Below, piece after piece: positions 1-8,908 of a DNA stretch of 64,000 nucleotides. Origin of the DNA: Fusibacter sp963666805. GTDB lineage: Bacteria; Bacillota; Clostridia; Peptostreptococcales; Acidaminobacteraceae. The notes under the pieces are model-generated. The model saw nothing but the letters and a program-made list of their open reading frames with translations, made no database searches and was not told where the DNA came from. The first letter of the stretch is position 1, and the number at the start of each line of letters is the position of its first letter. The translations under genes were made by a program, and so were the position numbers. The stretch spans positions 372,001 through 436,000 of the forward strand of contig CAXXWR010000007.1 in NCBI GenBank assembly GCA_963666805.2. The letters run 5' to 3'.

Positions 1-1170
1 AGGCGTTAAAACATCATCCATGACAATATTTTTAAAAGTAACGGCTTCAATAACCGCATACTTGCCCCTTCCGCGTCTGGTCTTAATTCTCAAGCCACGA
101 TCCGTTTGTTTAAAGATACATCTTTCTACCGTAATATTTTTAACGCCGCCAGACATTTCACTGCCAATCACTACTGCACCATGACCATACTGCATAATAC
201 AGTTTCTAATAATAAAATCTTTAGATGGTCGATGATAAGTCATACCCATATATAGTTTGCCTGCCTTAATGGCAATACAATCATCACCTACAGAAAAATT
301 GATACCAATCAACCTCAACCCTTCACAGGATTCAGGATCAATACCATCTGTATTCGGCGAATTTTTATCGTTAGTAATAGCAATATCAATAATATCAATA
401 TTCTTAGATAAATACGGATGGATAGTCCAGCATGGGGAATTTTGAACATTTATCCCTTGAACTGTAATATTTTCACACTGGTTAAGGAAAATCATTCTTG
501 GGCGGTATGCGCCCCCTTTTTTTACTCTAGGGTAGTCCCACCAATCTGCATTTTGTGCATCTCCATCTAATGTGCCCTTGCCAATAATATTTACATTTTT
601 TACGCCAATACCCGTAATGAGGCTGGCAAACATATCGAGAGGATTGCCTTCCCAAGTCCCGAGTAAGTACTCTTCTTCTTCATTATTGGCTAGAGTATAA
701 CCTGGCAATATAGGAAAACGAGACCGGTCATGACTGAGTTTTAAAACAGCACCTTCATCCAATTGAAGAGTGATATCATCTTTAAGAAAGAGAGGCGCTA
801 CCAAATATTCACCTTTTGGAATACGAACAGTTGTCCCCTTAGGTGCAGCCAAAATAGCACCTTGTATAGCAGGTGTATCTTCATGAATGCCATCACCTAT
901 TGCACCAAACTTTTTAACATTTAAACAAAGCCACTCATCATTTGTTTTAAAAGTGGTTTGACAAAATCTTTTTTCACGCGTAACTAACTCTATTTCATAT
1001 GATGTATTGGGTTGTAAATCAAATAAACTAAATACATTCTTATTTTCATTTTTAATAACGACTGTTCCATTTAAGAGGACATCGTAATTTTCCTCACATT
1101 TGTAAGCTTGATTATTATCAATCTCAAATGTCGCACTTCTTGATGTGATTACAAGTTGATTCAAAGCCAT
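1..1170 (-). CDS. GH28 exo-polygalacturonase-like protein, 3' end cut by window edge
   Basis: About 390 codons are visible; the gene runs off the left edge. The start ATG at 1170 follows a GAGGTG ribosome site. There is no signal peptide, so the enzyme should act in the cytoplasm on imported oligogalacturonides. An N-terminal stretch of about 80 residues looks like a fibronectin-III-type domain, followed by the pectate-lyase-fold start KKFGAIGDG. GH28 catalytic motifs are visible by translation: SPNTDGID, VGDDCIAIK, GHGAVVIGS and RIKTRRGR, giving the three acidic residues, the His and the Arg-Lys pair. One base separates it from the upstream small membrane protein gene, so it is the tail of the transporter operon. 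Family assignment is firm; exo versus endo action is inferred from the intracellular location and the N-terminal domain. Confidence 0.93.
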   Translation of the reverse strand, partial: MALNQLVITSRSATFEIDNNQAYKCEENYDVLLNGTVVIKNENKNVFSLFDLQPNTSYEIELVTREKRFCQTTFKTNDEWLCLNVKKFGAIGDGIHEDTPAIQGAILAAPKGTTVRIPKGEYLVAPLFLKDDITLQLDEGAVLKLSHDRSRFPILPGYTLANNEEEEYLLGTWEGNPLDMFASLITGIGVKNVNIIGKGTLDGDAQNADWWDYPRVKKGGAYRPRMIFLNQCENITVQGINVQNSPCWTIHPYLSKNIDIIDIAITNDKNSPNTDGIDPESCEGLRLIGINFSVGDDCIAIKAGKLYMGMTYHRPSKDFIIRNCIMQYGHGAVVIGSEMSGGVKNITVERCIFKQTDRGLRIKTRRGRGKYAVIEAVTFKNIVMDDVLTP

Positions 1171-1171
1171 T

Positions 1172-1720
1172 TTACACCTCTTGGTTTTGATATAATGTGA
1201 TTAAGTCAATCATAATTGACTTTTGTTTCATCAATAGCGTTGTGAACAATGTCACCGCTATTATATTCAGCATCTCATTGGATAATACAAGAAAACACGC
1301 GCTTAAAAGATCTTCTCCCATGAATGCCATAATTACGCCTCTTATTATTACAATAGAAAGATAACCGACAAGTACATAGGGAATCGTTAAGCCCGTTTCA
1401 GATTTGAGTTTTTGTTTCGTTATTTTCATCATAAAAAAGTAACTGCTAATAATACCAGCATTGCCTAAACCATATATTAGTAATGTTCCTAAATCAGCAT
1501 GGTTCATGAACAGGACACTGATGATGCCTGTTGCCACAGAAAGCAGTACACCCACAATCCCCCATCTATACATCAATATAAATGAAGCCAATAAAGAAAT
1601 TGAAAAATAATATCCTGAATAAAAATCTTTAAGTGCCTTGGCACCTATCCATTCACTAAAGATGACAAGTCCTAAGAAAAATATACTGTCAAACAATAAT
1701 GCTCTATTTTTATCGCTCAT
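1172..1720 (-). CDS. Small polytopic membrane protein (182 aa), S-component-like
   Basis: I chose the ATG at 1720, preceded by GAGGAAGGAAGG; longer readings would start inside the hairpin upstream. The protein has about five to six hydrophobic segments (roughly residues 12-28, 35-52, 55-75, 80-100, 115-135, 150-172). The segment MYRWGIVGVLLSVATG with its regularly spaced Gly residues recalls the substrate-binding membrane subunits of ECF transporters, but I cannot confirm homology. It lies between the binding lipoprotein gene and the GH28 gene in the pectin operon, so a role in oligogalacturonide or monomer uptake is plausible. No catalytic motif is visible. Function unknown. Confidence 0.8.
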   Translation of the reverse strand: MSDKNRALLFDSIFFLGLVIFSEWIGAKALKDFYSGYYFSISLLASFILMYRWGIVGVLLSVATGIISVLFMNHADLGTLLIYGLGNAGIISSYFFMMKITKQKLKSETGLTIPYVLVGYLSIVIIRGVIMAFMGEDLLSACFLVLSNEMLNIIAVTLFTTLLMKQKSIMIDLITLYQNQEV

Positions 1721-1752
1721 AACCTTCCTTCCTCTTTTAAAAATGAAGAGGA

Positions 1753-1781
1753 GATTTGCGGGAGCCAAGCCCCCGCAAATC
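1753..1781 (-). terminator. Intra-operon stem-loop downstream of the binding-protein gene
   Basis: Perfect 10-bp inverted repeat GATTTGCGGG / CCCGCAAATC with a 9-nt loop, placed just after the lipoprotein stop codon. No strong U-tract follows in the minus direction, so it is better read as a partial attenuator or mRNA 3'-stabilising hairpin than as a full terminator. Such hairpins after binding-protein genes usually raise the binding protein relative to downstream genes. Confidence 0.65.
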
Positions 1782-1791
1782 AAATCCATCA

Positions 1792-3888
1792 TTATTGAAT
1801 TGTATGATAAGCTTGGTTTCTGATTGTTTGATCAATTTCAATCCCTTTATCTACTAAATCTTGTTTAAATTGTTCTTTAGTAGGTACTGAATCTGAAGAG
1901 TTAGGAATCTTAGTTCCGAAACCGTATTTGATAATTCTTGTTTGCCATTCATCATAGTATTGACCATAAGTGTTAATACTTGATGCTTCGATTTGATCTT
2001 CATTAAGTGGTAAAATCGTTGGCATTAAACGTCTTTCTGGTGGTACATCTGTAGAAAGTGACGCTAATTTCGTTGTAGAATTAAGAATTCTATCAATCCC
2101 ATTTTTGTAATGTTCATTTGAAACTTGTTGTTCAAGTGCAATGGTTTGTTTGACATGACCTATACCAAATGTTGCACCAATGAAACCTCTCATGAAGTTT
2201 GACCAGTTACCATTTGCATAAGTGTCTCTATCTACCATAAATTGATCAATTAACTTAGGAACTTGTTTACCGCCAATTTCAGTGTAATCATTCCAGTATA
2301 AGCCTTTAGGACCAAAACTCATTACTGCAAGACCATCTTCTGTGAATGGGTAGTCAAGTAATCTTAAAGCAGCATCTAATTGGTCATCTTTAGTGTTAGT
2401 TGTAATTCCCCAACCACCTTTTGTTTTAACTGAACGGTTAGATTCTGCATAGTGTTCAAATTCGTCATTAAACCAAGGTGCTGCAGCTGATACAACAGGT
2501 TCAAATACGGTACCGTATTGTGCTTGTAAATCTTCTGGAATTAAGTCATGAAGTGCAACAGTAGACGCTGCATAGTCATAAGCTAAGAAACCATCATTAG
2601 TTTGGAAGTTAATGCTTCTGAAATCTGTTGTTTGTCCTTTGGCTTGGTCAAAATCTTCAAGTACTAAGCCTTCTTGGTATAATTTATGAAGGTTATCAAG
2701 TGCTGTTAAGAATTCATCAGTATCTCTTGCATCAACAACATTATCATCACTATCTAAATAGTAAAGACCATTTCTAGAATCAATCCCTCTTACGCCCCAA
2801 ATCGTTGCAAGCATTCTTGCTTTATCATCATCTTTAACTCTTCTTGGGAAGTAAATTGTAAGATCTTTGTTTTCACCAGTTAAATAAACAGGATTAGCTT
2901 TAACCGCTCTCATTAATGCGATTAATTCATCTGCATCATAAACTGCATTTGAACTTGTAAATAGTTCAGAACGTTTAGTATAACCTGTTTTATCATTCAT
3001 GTAGTTTGCATCAATATAATCTTTTAAAGATTGAACTAAAGTCGCGCCGTTTTTAGTATCAAGATTATTTTGAATGTCAATGATATTGTCTGCAATTTCA
3101 AAGTTTTGAGTAGAACCATCAGTCATTTCAATTTCTTTACCGTTTGAGTAGTCATAGAATGGTTCGTAAACTGTATCGATTGTTCTGTCAGTATCATAAG
3201 CATCAGTATCTTCATCTAACAATTTTTGAACCCAGTCGATTCTCATGATAAACATTCTTTCAAGTTGGTCAATATCATCAAAATAAGGCGTTAAATAGAT
3301 ATTGCCATCTGCTTGAGTTAATGAAGCTGCAACAGTTGGATTTTCATCTAAGAAAGCTTTGAAGTTAGGTAATTTGTCCCAGTGTTCATTAAGCGGTACG
3401 AAGTAACCTTGTACACCGTAGTCACTTAACATTCTTGGTGTCCCAACAAATACATTTGCATCTTCAAATTGTGTTGCTGCTGCTTGTTCTAATAATAAGT
3501 CTTCTTTTGAACCTGATTTAGGTGTTTTATCGACAATATTAAGGTTTAATTTGTCGTTCATATATTGCCATGTAGGCAGTAAATCACCTTTTTTATAAGT
3601 GGTTCCATCTGGAGCAGTAAAAGGTGTCGATTCATTAAACGTAATAAATTTTTCACCATTATAAGTTACGTAAACTTCTACGTCTGCATTCACCCATGAA
3701 GCAGGATCTACTTCAGCTGGTGTTTGGTTATCAGCTGATTGATCGTCAGCAGGTGTGTCATTATTTGTTGCTGGCTCATTTGTTTCTGATTCCCCGTTTA
3801 ATGCTGCATTCATGTCTTGGCCACCGCAGCCTACTAAAGATACCACCATGATTAATGCAAGCAATAAAGAAACTAATTTTTTCATCAT
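1792..3888 (-). CDS. Extracellular sugar-binding lipoprotein, family 1, large form (698 aa)
   Basis: The N-terminus is a lipoprotein signal (MMKKLVSLLLALIMVVS) with lipobox LVGC, so the mature protein is anchored outside the membrane by Cys. A linker rich in Asn, Thr, Asp and Glu (residues 25-60) precedes a family-1 solute-binding fold of the LplA type. At 698 residues it is longer than the roughly 450-550 usual for sugar-binding lipoproteins, which fits oligosaccharide ligands. It is in the same operon as two LplB/YtcP permeases and an MsmX-type ATPase and next to GH28, so the ligand is probably an oligogalacturonide or related pectin fragment. The start is supported by GGAGGGTAATG. Substrate is inferred from neighbours only. 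Confidence 0.93.
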   Translation of the reverse strand: MMKKLVSLLLALIMVVSLVGCGGQDMNAALNGESETNEPATNNDTPADDQSADNQTPAEVDPASWVNADVEVYVTYNGEKFITFNESTPFTAPDGTTYKKGDLLPTWQYMNDKLNLNIVDKTPKSGSKEDLLLEQAAATQFEDANVFVGTPRMLSDYGVQGYFVPLNEHWDKLPNFKAFLDENPTVAASLTQADGNIYLTPYFDDIDQLERMFIMRIDWVQKLLDEDTDAYDTDRTIDTVYEPFYDYSNGKEIEMTDGSTQNFEIADNIIDIQNNLDTKNGATLVQSLKDYIDANYMNDKTGYTKRSELFTSSNAVYDADELIALMRAVKANPVYLTGENKDLTIYFPRRVKDDDKARMLATIWGVRGIDSRNGLYYLDSDDNVVDARDTDEFLTALDNLHKLYQEGLVLEDFDQAKGQTTDFRSINFQTNDGFLAYDYAASTVALHDLIPEDLQAQYGTVFEPVVSAAAPWFNDEFEHYAESNRSVKTKGGWGITTNTKDDQLDAALRLLDYPFTEDGLAVMSFGPKGLYWNDYTEIGGKQVPKLIDQFMVDRDTYANGNWSNFMRGFIGATFGIGHVKQTIALEQQVSNEHYKNGIDRILNSTTKLASLSTDVPPERRLMPTILPLNEDQIEASSINTYGQYYDEWQTRIIKYGFGTKIPNSSDSVPTKEQFKQDLVDKGIEIDQTIRNQAYHTIQ

Positions 3889-3916
3889 TACCCTCCTAAA
3901 AAAATTGACTTGATAG

Positions 3917-4426
3917 TTACTTTCTTAACTCTGATATTCTCCCCATAAGTCTGATAATTGCCGTATCATAGACAAGCATAAAAACCCCAAATAAAAGTGG
4001 TTCAACACCGAACTTAATCACGCCATTACCATAACCCATGATTGAGTTAATGAGCATATTAATAATTTGATAAGTCATTGCGACAAAAATCGTTAATACC
4101 CAGCCATACAACACATAGAGTAAAATACGAAAAGGGCTTTTGGTTTTTACCGCTAAATATTTATGATAAATTTCTTCTTTTCCGCAAATGCCTTTGACGA
4201 CAAAACTCACAACAAATGTTTGAACGAGTCCTAAAACAAGCCCCAGTGTAAATATTGTATCTATGACGCTGGTCATTAACATAGGCATGCCGAAACCTAC
4301 GAAATAATAAACAGCCGCATAGCACCACCACTTAGCTATCCCCACCTGAATGGGAACAGGGATAGCCGAAAGGGGTGAAATTTTATAGGGGTCTAATTTG
4401 TTTTTGTCTTTCTTCTTTTTTTTCAT
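3917..4426 (-). CDS. Small membrane protein with lysine-rich N-terminus (169 aa)
   Basis: Start ATG at 4426 with AGGAG five bases upstream; the GTG further up overlaps the ribosome site and is rejected. The N-terminus is a run of Lys residues followed by about four hydrophobic helices (roughly residues 32-52, 56-82, 100-124, 138-158). A positive N-terminus of this kind suggests a cytoplasmic N-terminal tail. No known domain is recognised. It lies 28 bases upstream of the binding-protein gene and 8 bases downstream of another small membrane protein gene, so co-transcription with the ABC importer is nearly certain. It may be an accessory or regulatory subunit of the transporter; that is inference. 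Confidence 0.85.
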   Translation of the reverse strand: MKKKKKDKNKLDPYKISPLSAIPVPIQVGIAKWWCYAAVYYFVGFGMPMLMTSVIDTIFTLGLVLGLVQTFVVSFVVKGICGKEEIYHKYLAVKTKSPFRILLYVLYGWVLTIFVAMTYQIINMLINSIMGYGNGVIKFGVEPLLFGVFMLVYDTAIIRLMGRISELRK

Positions 4427-4434
4427 TGTCACTC

Positions 4435-4872
4435 CTAAATGTAAAGTGAAACTTGATCTTGTTTCTTAAAAAAGAATACCGTTGCAAAAATCACTGCGAG
4501 GATTGTAAGTCCAACACTTACGCCCATGAAACCAAAGGATTTCATTATTTGAGTATTCATGACAACATCTTCATACATTGCAATTTCACCTACTGTCGTC
4601 TTCATATAGAAAACAGCAAATAGAATTTCAACAATTGATGTCAAATAAGTCATGAGTAATGTAATCCCAGATTTCTTGTTAGAGAAATTTACGCCATTAA
4701 GAATATTGATAATTGTGAATAACACAAATCCAAACATAAAGAATCCTATGATTGTTGAATAGAGATTAATAATCATGTTGATATGTGTTGTGATAACCAT
4801 GGCCTGAAACAAACCGCTCAATACGAGGAGTCTACTTGTCCACTTATTTAAATTTGCCTTTTTGCGTTTCAT
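4435..4872 (-). CDS. Small membrane protein (145 aa) in pectin transporter operon
   Basis: Start ATG at 4872 follows GGAGG by 9 bases (a TTG one codon earlier is possible). It has four predicted helices, about residues 12-36, 37-60, 70-92 and 112-136, and a basic N-terminus (KRKKANLNKW). I recognise no family. It sits directly downstream of the MsmX-type ATPase gene and directly upstream of the 169-aa membrane protein gene. Similar size and four-helix topology are shared with the 161-, 162- and 169-aa proteins of the operon, though sequence similarity between them is not obvious by eye. Confidence 0.85.
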   Translation of the reverse strand: MKRKKANLNKWTSRLLVLSGLFQAMVITTHINMIINLYSTIIGFFMFGFVLFTIINILNGVNFSNKKSGITLLMTYLTSIVEILFAVFYMKTTVGEIAMYEDVVMNTQIMKSFGFMGVSVGLTILAVIFATVFFFKKQDQVSLYI

Positions 4873-4890
4873 CAATCAAAACCTCCACTA

Positions 4891-5988
4891 CTATCTAATG
4901 CGTTCTTCAGTCTCCTTATCGAAGAAGTGCGCCTTATCCATATTTAAAGTGACTTGTATATGATCACCCATCTCAATTTGGTGTTTTGATTCTGTATTGA
5001 CTAATACGCGCGAATCGCCAATCATTGCATAGATAATAATTTCTTTCCCTAATAATTCAAACACTTCTACTTCAACATCGACTTTGGCTTCTGGATGTTT
5101 TTCTAAAACTTCACCATCTAAGTGAATATCTTCTGGTCGAATTCCCAATGTCACCTCTTTGCCTTCATAGCCTTTAGCCTTTAAAAGTTCATATTGTTGA
5201 GATGAAATTTTGAATCGATTGCCTGCCGATATAAAGCTACCATTTTGAATTTTTCCTTCTACAAAGTTCATTGGTGGTGTACCAATAAACCCTGCAACAA
5301 ATTTATTATTTGGAAAATCATAAACATCTTTAGGTGAACCAATTTGTTGAACATATCCCATACTCATAACAACAATTCTATCTGCCATCGTCATCGCTTC
5401 GATTTGGTCATGTGTTACATAAACCGTTGTTGCACTCATTGCTTTGTGCAGTTTAATCAGTTCTGTTCTCATTTGAACTCTTAATTTAGCATCAAGATTT
5501 GAAAGCGGTTCATCCATCAAGAAGACTTTAGGATTTCTGACAATGGCACGACCTAATGCAACCCTTTGTCTCTGCCCTCCTGATAGTTCTTTAGGCTTTC
5601 TTGTTAAATAAGCATCTAAGCTCAATATTTTAGAAGCTTCCATGACTTTTTCATGAATCACATCTGAATCTTCTTTTTTTAGCATTAAAGAAAAGGCCAT
5701 ATTGTGGTATACCGTCATATGTGGATAAAGGGCATACGATTGGAACACCATTGCAATATCTCTTTCTTTTGGTGCTAAATTGTTAATTTGTTTTCCATCG
5801 AGAACAAGTGACCCACTTGTTATTTCTTCAAGGCCTGCAATCATTCTAAGTGTAGTTGATTTTCCACATCCAGAAGGACCAACAAAGGCGATAAATTCAC
5901 CATCATTTATTTCTAAGTTAAAGTCAAATACTGCCTGTACACCATTTGGATAGACTTTATTGACATCTTTCAAAATCATATTAGCCAT
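4891..5988 (-). CDS. Sugar ABC transporter ATP-binding protein, MsmX/UgpC type
   Basis: 365 aa. Walker A GPSGCGKST (about residues 38-46), Q-loop MVFQSYALYPHM, signature LSGGQRQRVALGRA, Walker B VFLMDEPLSNLDA and switch VTHDQ are all intact. The C-terminal third (from about 240) is the OB/TOBE regulatory domain typical of the MalK/MsmX/UgpC group. It powers the permeases encoded upstream in the same operon. In many Firmicutes one MsmX ATPase serves several importers and is unlinked; here the ATPase is inside the operon and flanked on both sides by small membrane protein genes, which is unusual. Start ATG at 5988 follows AGGAGG at a slightly long distance. Confidence 0.96.
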   Translation of the reverse strand: MANMILKDVNKVYPNGVQAVFDFNLEINDGEFIAFVGPSGCGKSTTLRMIAGLEEITSGSLVLDGKQINNLAPKERDIAMVFQSYALYPHMTVYHNMAFSLMLKKEDSDVIHEKVMEASKILSLDAYLTRKPKELSGGQRQRVALGRAIVRNPKVFLMDEPLSNLDAKLRVQMRTELIKLHKAMSATTVYVTHDQIEAMTMADRIVVMSMGYVQQIGSPKDVYDFPNNKFVAGFIGTPPMNFVEGKIQNGSFISAGNRFKISSQQYELLKAKGYEGKEVTLGIRPEDIHLDGEVLEKHPEAKVDVEVEVFELLGKEIIIYAMIGDSRVLVNTESKHQIEMGDHIQVTLNMDKAHFFDKETEERIR

Positions 5989-5989
5989 T

Positions 5990-6478
5990 TTAGTTATTTC
6001 CTCCTAATTCTTCTCCATAATAGTCACGTAAGGCTTTCGCTTTTCTATAACTGACAAGGCCTGCAATCAAAAGCAACACAGCCATCACTATGAGTGCTCC
6101 TGCTGACCGATACCCTGCATTAACGATTGCTTGTCCTGTGATAATACTTACATCCTCACCTGTTGCAACGAGAGCACCGCCTTGTGCCAATAGCATTTTA
6201 GGCATATAAAAGATTCTTGCTAAATCAATGAGGGCAAGTATCATGAAGTTGATACTCCAACGCAAATCATGACCTTTTACTTTTTCCATCCCTAAGAAGA
6301 TAGCCATAAAGGTAATTAAATTGAAACCAATTTCAATCCCAATATGATAGCTGATTTCTAAGTGATTCAGTGTGACAACTAAATAGTACATATTCACTAA
6401 GAAAGCTGCCAAAATAAAATTGTAACCTAATTTATTTTCTTGATAACGCATTTTTTCAATTTTCAAATTACGTTGCAT
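5990..6478 (-). CDS. Small four-helix membrane protein (162 aa) in pectin operon
   Basis: The ATG directly abuts the TAA of the upstream gene, with GGAGG inside that gene's end, so translation is likely coupled. Predicted helices at about residues 20-40, 46-66, 73-93 and 122-146; the loop between helices 3 and 4 (about 95-120) is non-helical and contains GGALVATGED. The C-terminus is charged (YRKAKALRDYYGEELGGNN). I recognise no domain. One base separates it from the ATPase gene downstream. Probably an accessory membrane subunit of the ABC importer, but nothing in the sequence proves interaction. Confidence 0.85.
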   Translation of the reverse strand: MQRNLKIEKMRYQENKLGYNFILAAFLVNMYYLVVTLNHLEISYHIGIEIGFNLITFMAIFLGMEKVKGHDLRWSINFMILALIDLARIFYMPKMLLAQGGALVATGEDVSIITGQAIVNAGYRSAGALIVMAVLLLIAGLVSYRKAKALRDYYGEELGGNN

Positions 6479-6964
6479 TTATTTGCCTCCTTCTGGTTTT
6501 AACCATGAATTAATAATGAGTAATACCGCAAATACTGCAAATACAACGAAAAACAGGAATCCAAAATCAAATACAAATGTTGATAATTGATAATCTGGAT
6601 AATAGAGCTGAATCGCTTCAACATCAATGGTTAAATATTTTGTTTTAAATACGTTAAGGTATTGTAAAACAAAATAAGAAATCCAAATGGCACCAAGCCC
6701 ATTAGCTGTACCAATGATTTTGGCTGGTAGGTTTCTATTACCATGGTTATATCCCACAATAAAGAGAACAAATGAACCTAACATAACAGCAAGTGAATAA
6801 TTGAATATTTTTCGATTGTATAATTGTAACAAGTCATACAGATTACGATCTGCACTTCTTATTTGAACAAAATTTGTAAAAAACCCAAGCGAATACACGA
6901 AAGCACCAATTGCTAAAGCTGCATATATGAGTGTAACCGCTCTCATTATTTTGCTTCTTTTCAT
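6479..6964 (-). CDS. Small four-helix membrane protein (161 aa) in pectin operon
   Basis: Four hydrophobic segments at about residues 8-28, 52-72, 82-104 and 128-153. An outward or inward loop between helices 3 and 4 (KTKYLTIDVEAIQLYYPDYQ) is aromatic-rich and could face a carbohydrate, but that is speculation. The ATG at 6964 has GGGAGGAAAAG upstream. It is 18 bases downstream of the YtcP-type permease gene and abuts the 162-aa gene. No recognised family. Confidence 0.85.
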   Translation of the reverse strand: MKRSKIMRAVTLIYAALAIGAFVYSLGFFTNFVQIRSADRNLYDLLQLYNRKIFNYSLAVMLGSFVLFIVGYNHGNRNLPAKIIGTANGLGAIWISYFVLQYLNVFKTKYLTIDVEAIQLYYPDYQLSTFVFDFGFLFFVVFAVFAVLLIINSWLKPEGGK

Positions 6965-6982
6965 CTTTTCCTCCCGTATATT

Positions 6983-7849
6983 CTAGCCTTTTACCCCGCC
7001 GACATTTACACCTTTAACAAAATACTTTTGTAAATACGGGTATATGATGATAATTGGAATAATCGAACATACTAACATACCATAAATAATCGCTTCAATT
7101 GAATAGCTTTGTGCTAAACCACCGATTTCATCTGATATTTGTTCAATCATTTCAAATTTCGTTCTAAGATAAACTTGAAGTGGCACATCATTCGTATCAC
7201 TTAATAATATTCTCGACCAGAAGAAACCGTTCCAACGGCTCAAACCTGTAAATAACGTTACCGTTGCAATAGAAGCCTTAGACATTGGAATATAAATTTT
7301 TGAAAGAACACTGAACTCATTCGCACCGTCCATAATAGCTGCTTCTTCAATCTCACTTGGAATACTTTCAAAATAGTTTCTTAGGAGAATAACATTAAAG
7401 GCTTGTACACCAAAGGCAATAACAATTCCCCAACGGTTATTAACACCCATATTGACATAGTTAATATATGTTGGAATCATCCCTGCTGAAAACCACATAG
7501 TAAATACAAGCAAGAAGTTAAACTGTCGTCTAAATAGTAATCTTTTTTTCGAAAGGGCATAAGCACCTGTAATCGAAATAAACATAGCATAGATTGTTCC
7601 GTAAAAAGTATAGAACAATGTGTTGGTATATGTGATCCAAAACGTTTTATCGTTAAAAATATACTGATATGCCCCAAATGTGATTTCTTTTGGCAAAAGG
7701 AAAATCTCACCACGTTCAAAAGGAATACGACCACTAATAGATGCCGAAACCGTATAAATGAACGGATAAATCGCTAAAATTGCAAATGCACCAACTAAGA
7801 CATGAGCCATAATGGTAAATATCAGTTCTGATTTGTCTAATCTTTTCAT
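6983..7849 (-). CDS. Carbohydrate ABC permease, YtcP/LplC type
   Basis: 288 aa with six predicted membrane helices. The cytoplasmic EAA loop that docks on the ATPase is visible as EEAAIMDGANEF near residue 177. The C-terminus ends QKYFVKGVNVGGVKG, characteristic of YtcP/LplC proteins (KGVxxGAVKG). It pairs with the 321-aa permease encoded 11 bases upstream to form the heterodimeric channel of the oligosaccharide importer. Start ATG 7849 follows AAGGAG. Confidence 0.96.
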   Translation of the reverse strand: MKRLDKSELIFTIMAHVLVGAFAILAIYPFIYTVSASISGRIPFERGEIFLLPKEITFGAYQYIFNDKTFWITYTNTLFYTFYGTIYAMFISITGAYALSKKRLLFRRQFNFLLVFTMWFSAGMIPTYINYVNMGVNNRWGIVIAFGVQAFNVILLRNYFESIPSEIEEAAIMDGANEFSVLSKIYIPMSKASIATVTLFTGLSRWNGFFWSRILLSDTNDVPLQVYLRTKFEMIEQISDEIGGLAQSYSIEAIIYGMLVCSIIPIIIIYPYLQKYFVKGVNVGGVKG

Positions 7850-7860
7850 TTATTAACTCC

Positions 7861-8826
7861 TTAAAATAGCGATGTTTCTGAAATCTTTCTACTAATATAA
7901 TTAGCTCCAAGGACAAGTACCATGGCAACAAGTGAATTGAAAAGTCCTGCTGCTGTTGCTATCGAAGGATTAACTGCATTTTCTCCCATCCCTAAACGAT
8001 AAACAAAGGTTTGAAGTACATCCGCTGTTTCATAAATACTTTCATTATAAAGTAAGAATACTTTTTCAAAACCAACCGCTAGCATTTGTCCAACCCTTAA
8101 GATCAACATAATAGTAAGTGTGGATGCCATACCTGGCATAGTCACATATCTGATTTGATCAAATTTTGAAGCACCATCAACTCGCGCTGCCTCATAGTTA
8201 CTTGGTGGAATTGCCATAATTGCAGCAAAGTAAACAATTGATCCATACCCCGCACCGACCCAGATATCGGATACAACATAAATCGCCCTAAAATACCCTG
8301 GCTCATACAATAGTTTAGCATCTGGTCCAACTGCCCCAACCATTTGTAAGAGATGTGTTACAATCCCCACTTGACCGTGACTGTTAGAAACAAGCATGGC
8401 TATCAAAGTCGTAATAATAACTTCTGATATAAATTTAGGTAAATACGAAAATGTTTGCGTAATACTTCTAAAAGCAACATTTTTAATTTCACTAAAAAGT
8501 AATGCTAAAATAATTGGTGCAGGAAATCCAAATAAGATACCGTAAATATTAATCATAAACGTATTTCTAAGTGCTCTCCAGAATTCATGACTTGCGCTTC
8601 CAAACATTAACTCTTTAATATAGTAGAAACCAGCAAAATCACTTCCCAATACGCCATCAATAACTTTGTATTTTTTGAAGGCAACAAGTACACCACCCAT
8701 TGGTTTATATCGCCACAATACAAAGAAGATGATAATTGGAATCAACAACACATATAGCGCCCAGTCTCTCTTAAGTACTTCAAGATAGTACGTGAGCTTA
8801 CTATTTTTCTTTTCTTGGCTGTCCAT
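7861..8826 (-). CDS. Carbohydrate ABC permease, LplB type; first gene of the transporter operon
   Basis: 321 aa with six helices and the EAA loop EAARVDGASKFDQ near residue 218. The N-terminal half starts with a cytoplasmic leader and the first helix WALYVLLIPIIIFFVLW. The sequence matches the LplB group that imports complex oligosaccharides, and gene order (LplB, YtcP, ATPase, lipoprotein) fits. Start ATG at 8826 follows AGGAGG. About 210 bases of regulatory DNA with three operator-like palindromes lie upstream, so this is the likely first gene of the operon running down to GH28. Confidence 0.96.
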   Translation of the reverse strand: MDSQEKKNSKLTYYLEVLKRDWALYVLLIPIIIFFVLWRYKPMGGVLVAFKKYKVIDGVLGSDFAGFYYIKELMFGSASHEFWRALRNTFMINIYGILFGFPAPIILALLFSEIKNVAFRSITQTFSYLPKFISEVIITTLIAMLVSNSHGQVGIVTHLLQMVGAVGPDAKLLYEPGYFRAIYVVSDIWVGAGYGSIVYFAAIMAIPPSNYEAARVDGASKFDQIRYVTMPGMASTLTIMLILRVGQMLAVGFEKVFLLYNESIYETADVLQTFVYRLGMGENAVNPSIATAAGLFNSLVAMVLVLGANYISRKISETSLF

Positions 8827-8856
8827 ATTTCCTCCTGATATAGTTCGCTTCCCAAA

Positions 8857-8872
8857 ATGTTCACCGTAACAT
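8857..8872. promoter_or_regulatory. Operator-like palindrome 1 upstream of transporter operon
   Basis: ATGTTCACCGTAACAT: arms ATGTT / AACAT with a 6-bp centre; the symmetry extends by three A/T pairs on each side. It lies 30 bases before the first start codon, downstream of any likely promoter, where bound repressor would block transcription. The form suits a LacI/GalR-family regulator; the regulator gene is not in this window. Confidence 0.5.
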
Positions 8873-8908
8873 TTTAATGTCTCTTTATACTTTTTTTATG
8901 TTTCTTGT

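Noticed and set aside
257..445. Plus-strand frame within the GH28 gene
   Set aside because: Lies inside the catalytic region of a clear GH28 gene on the other strand.
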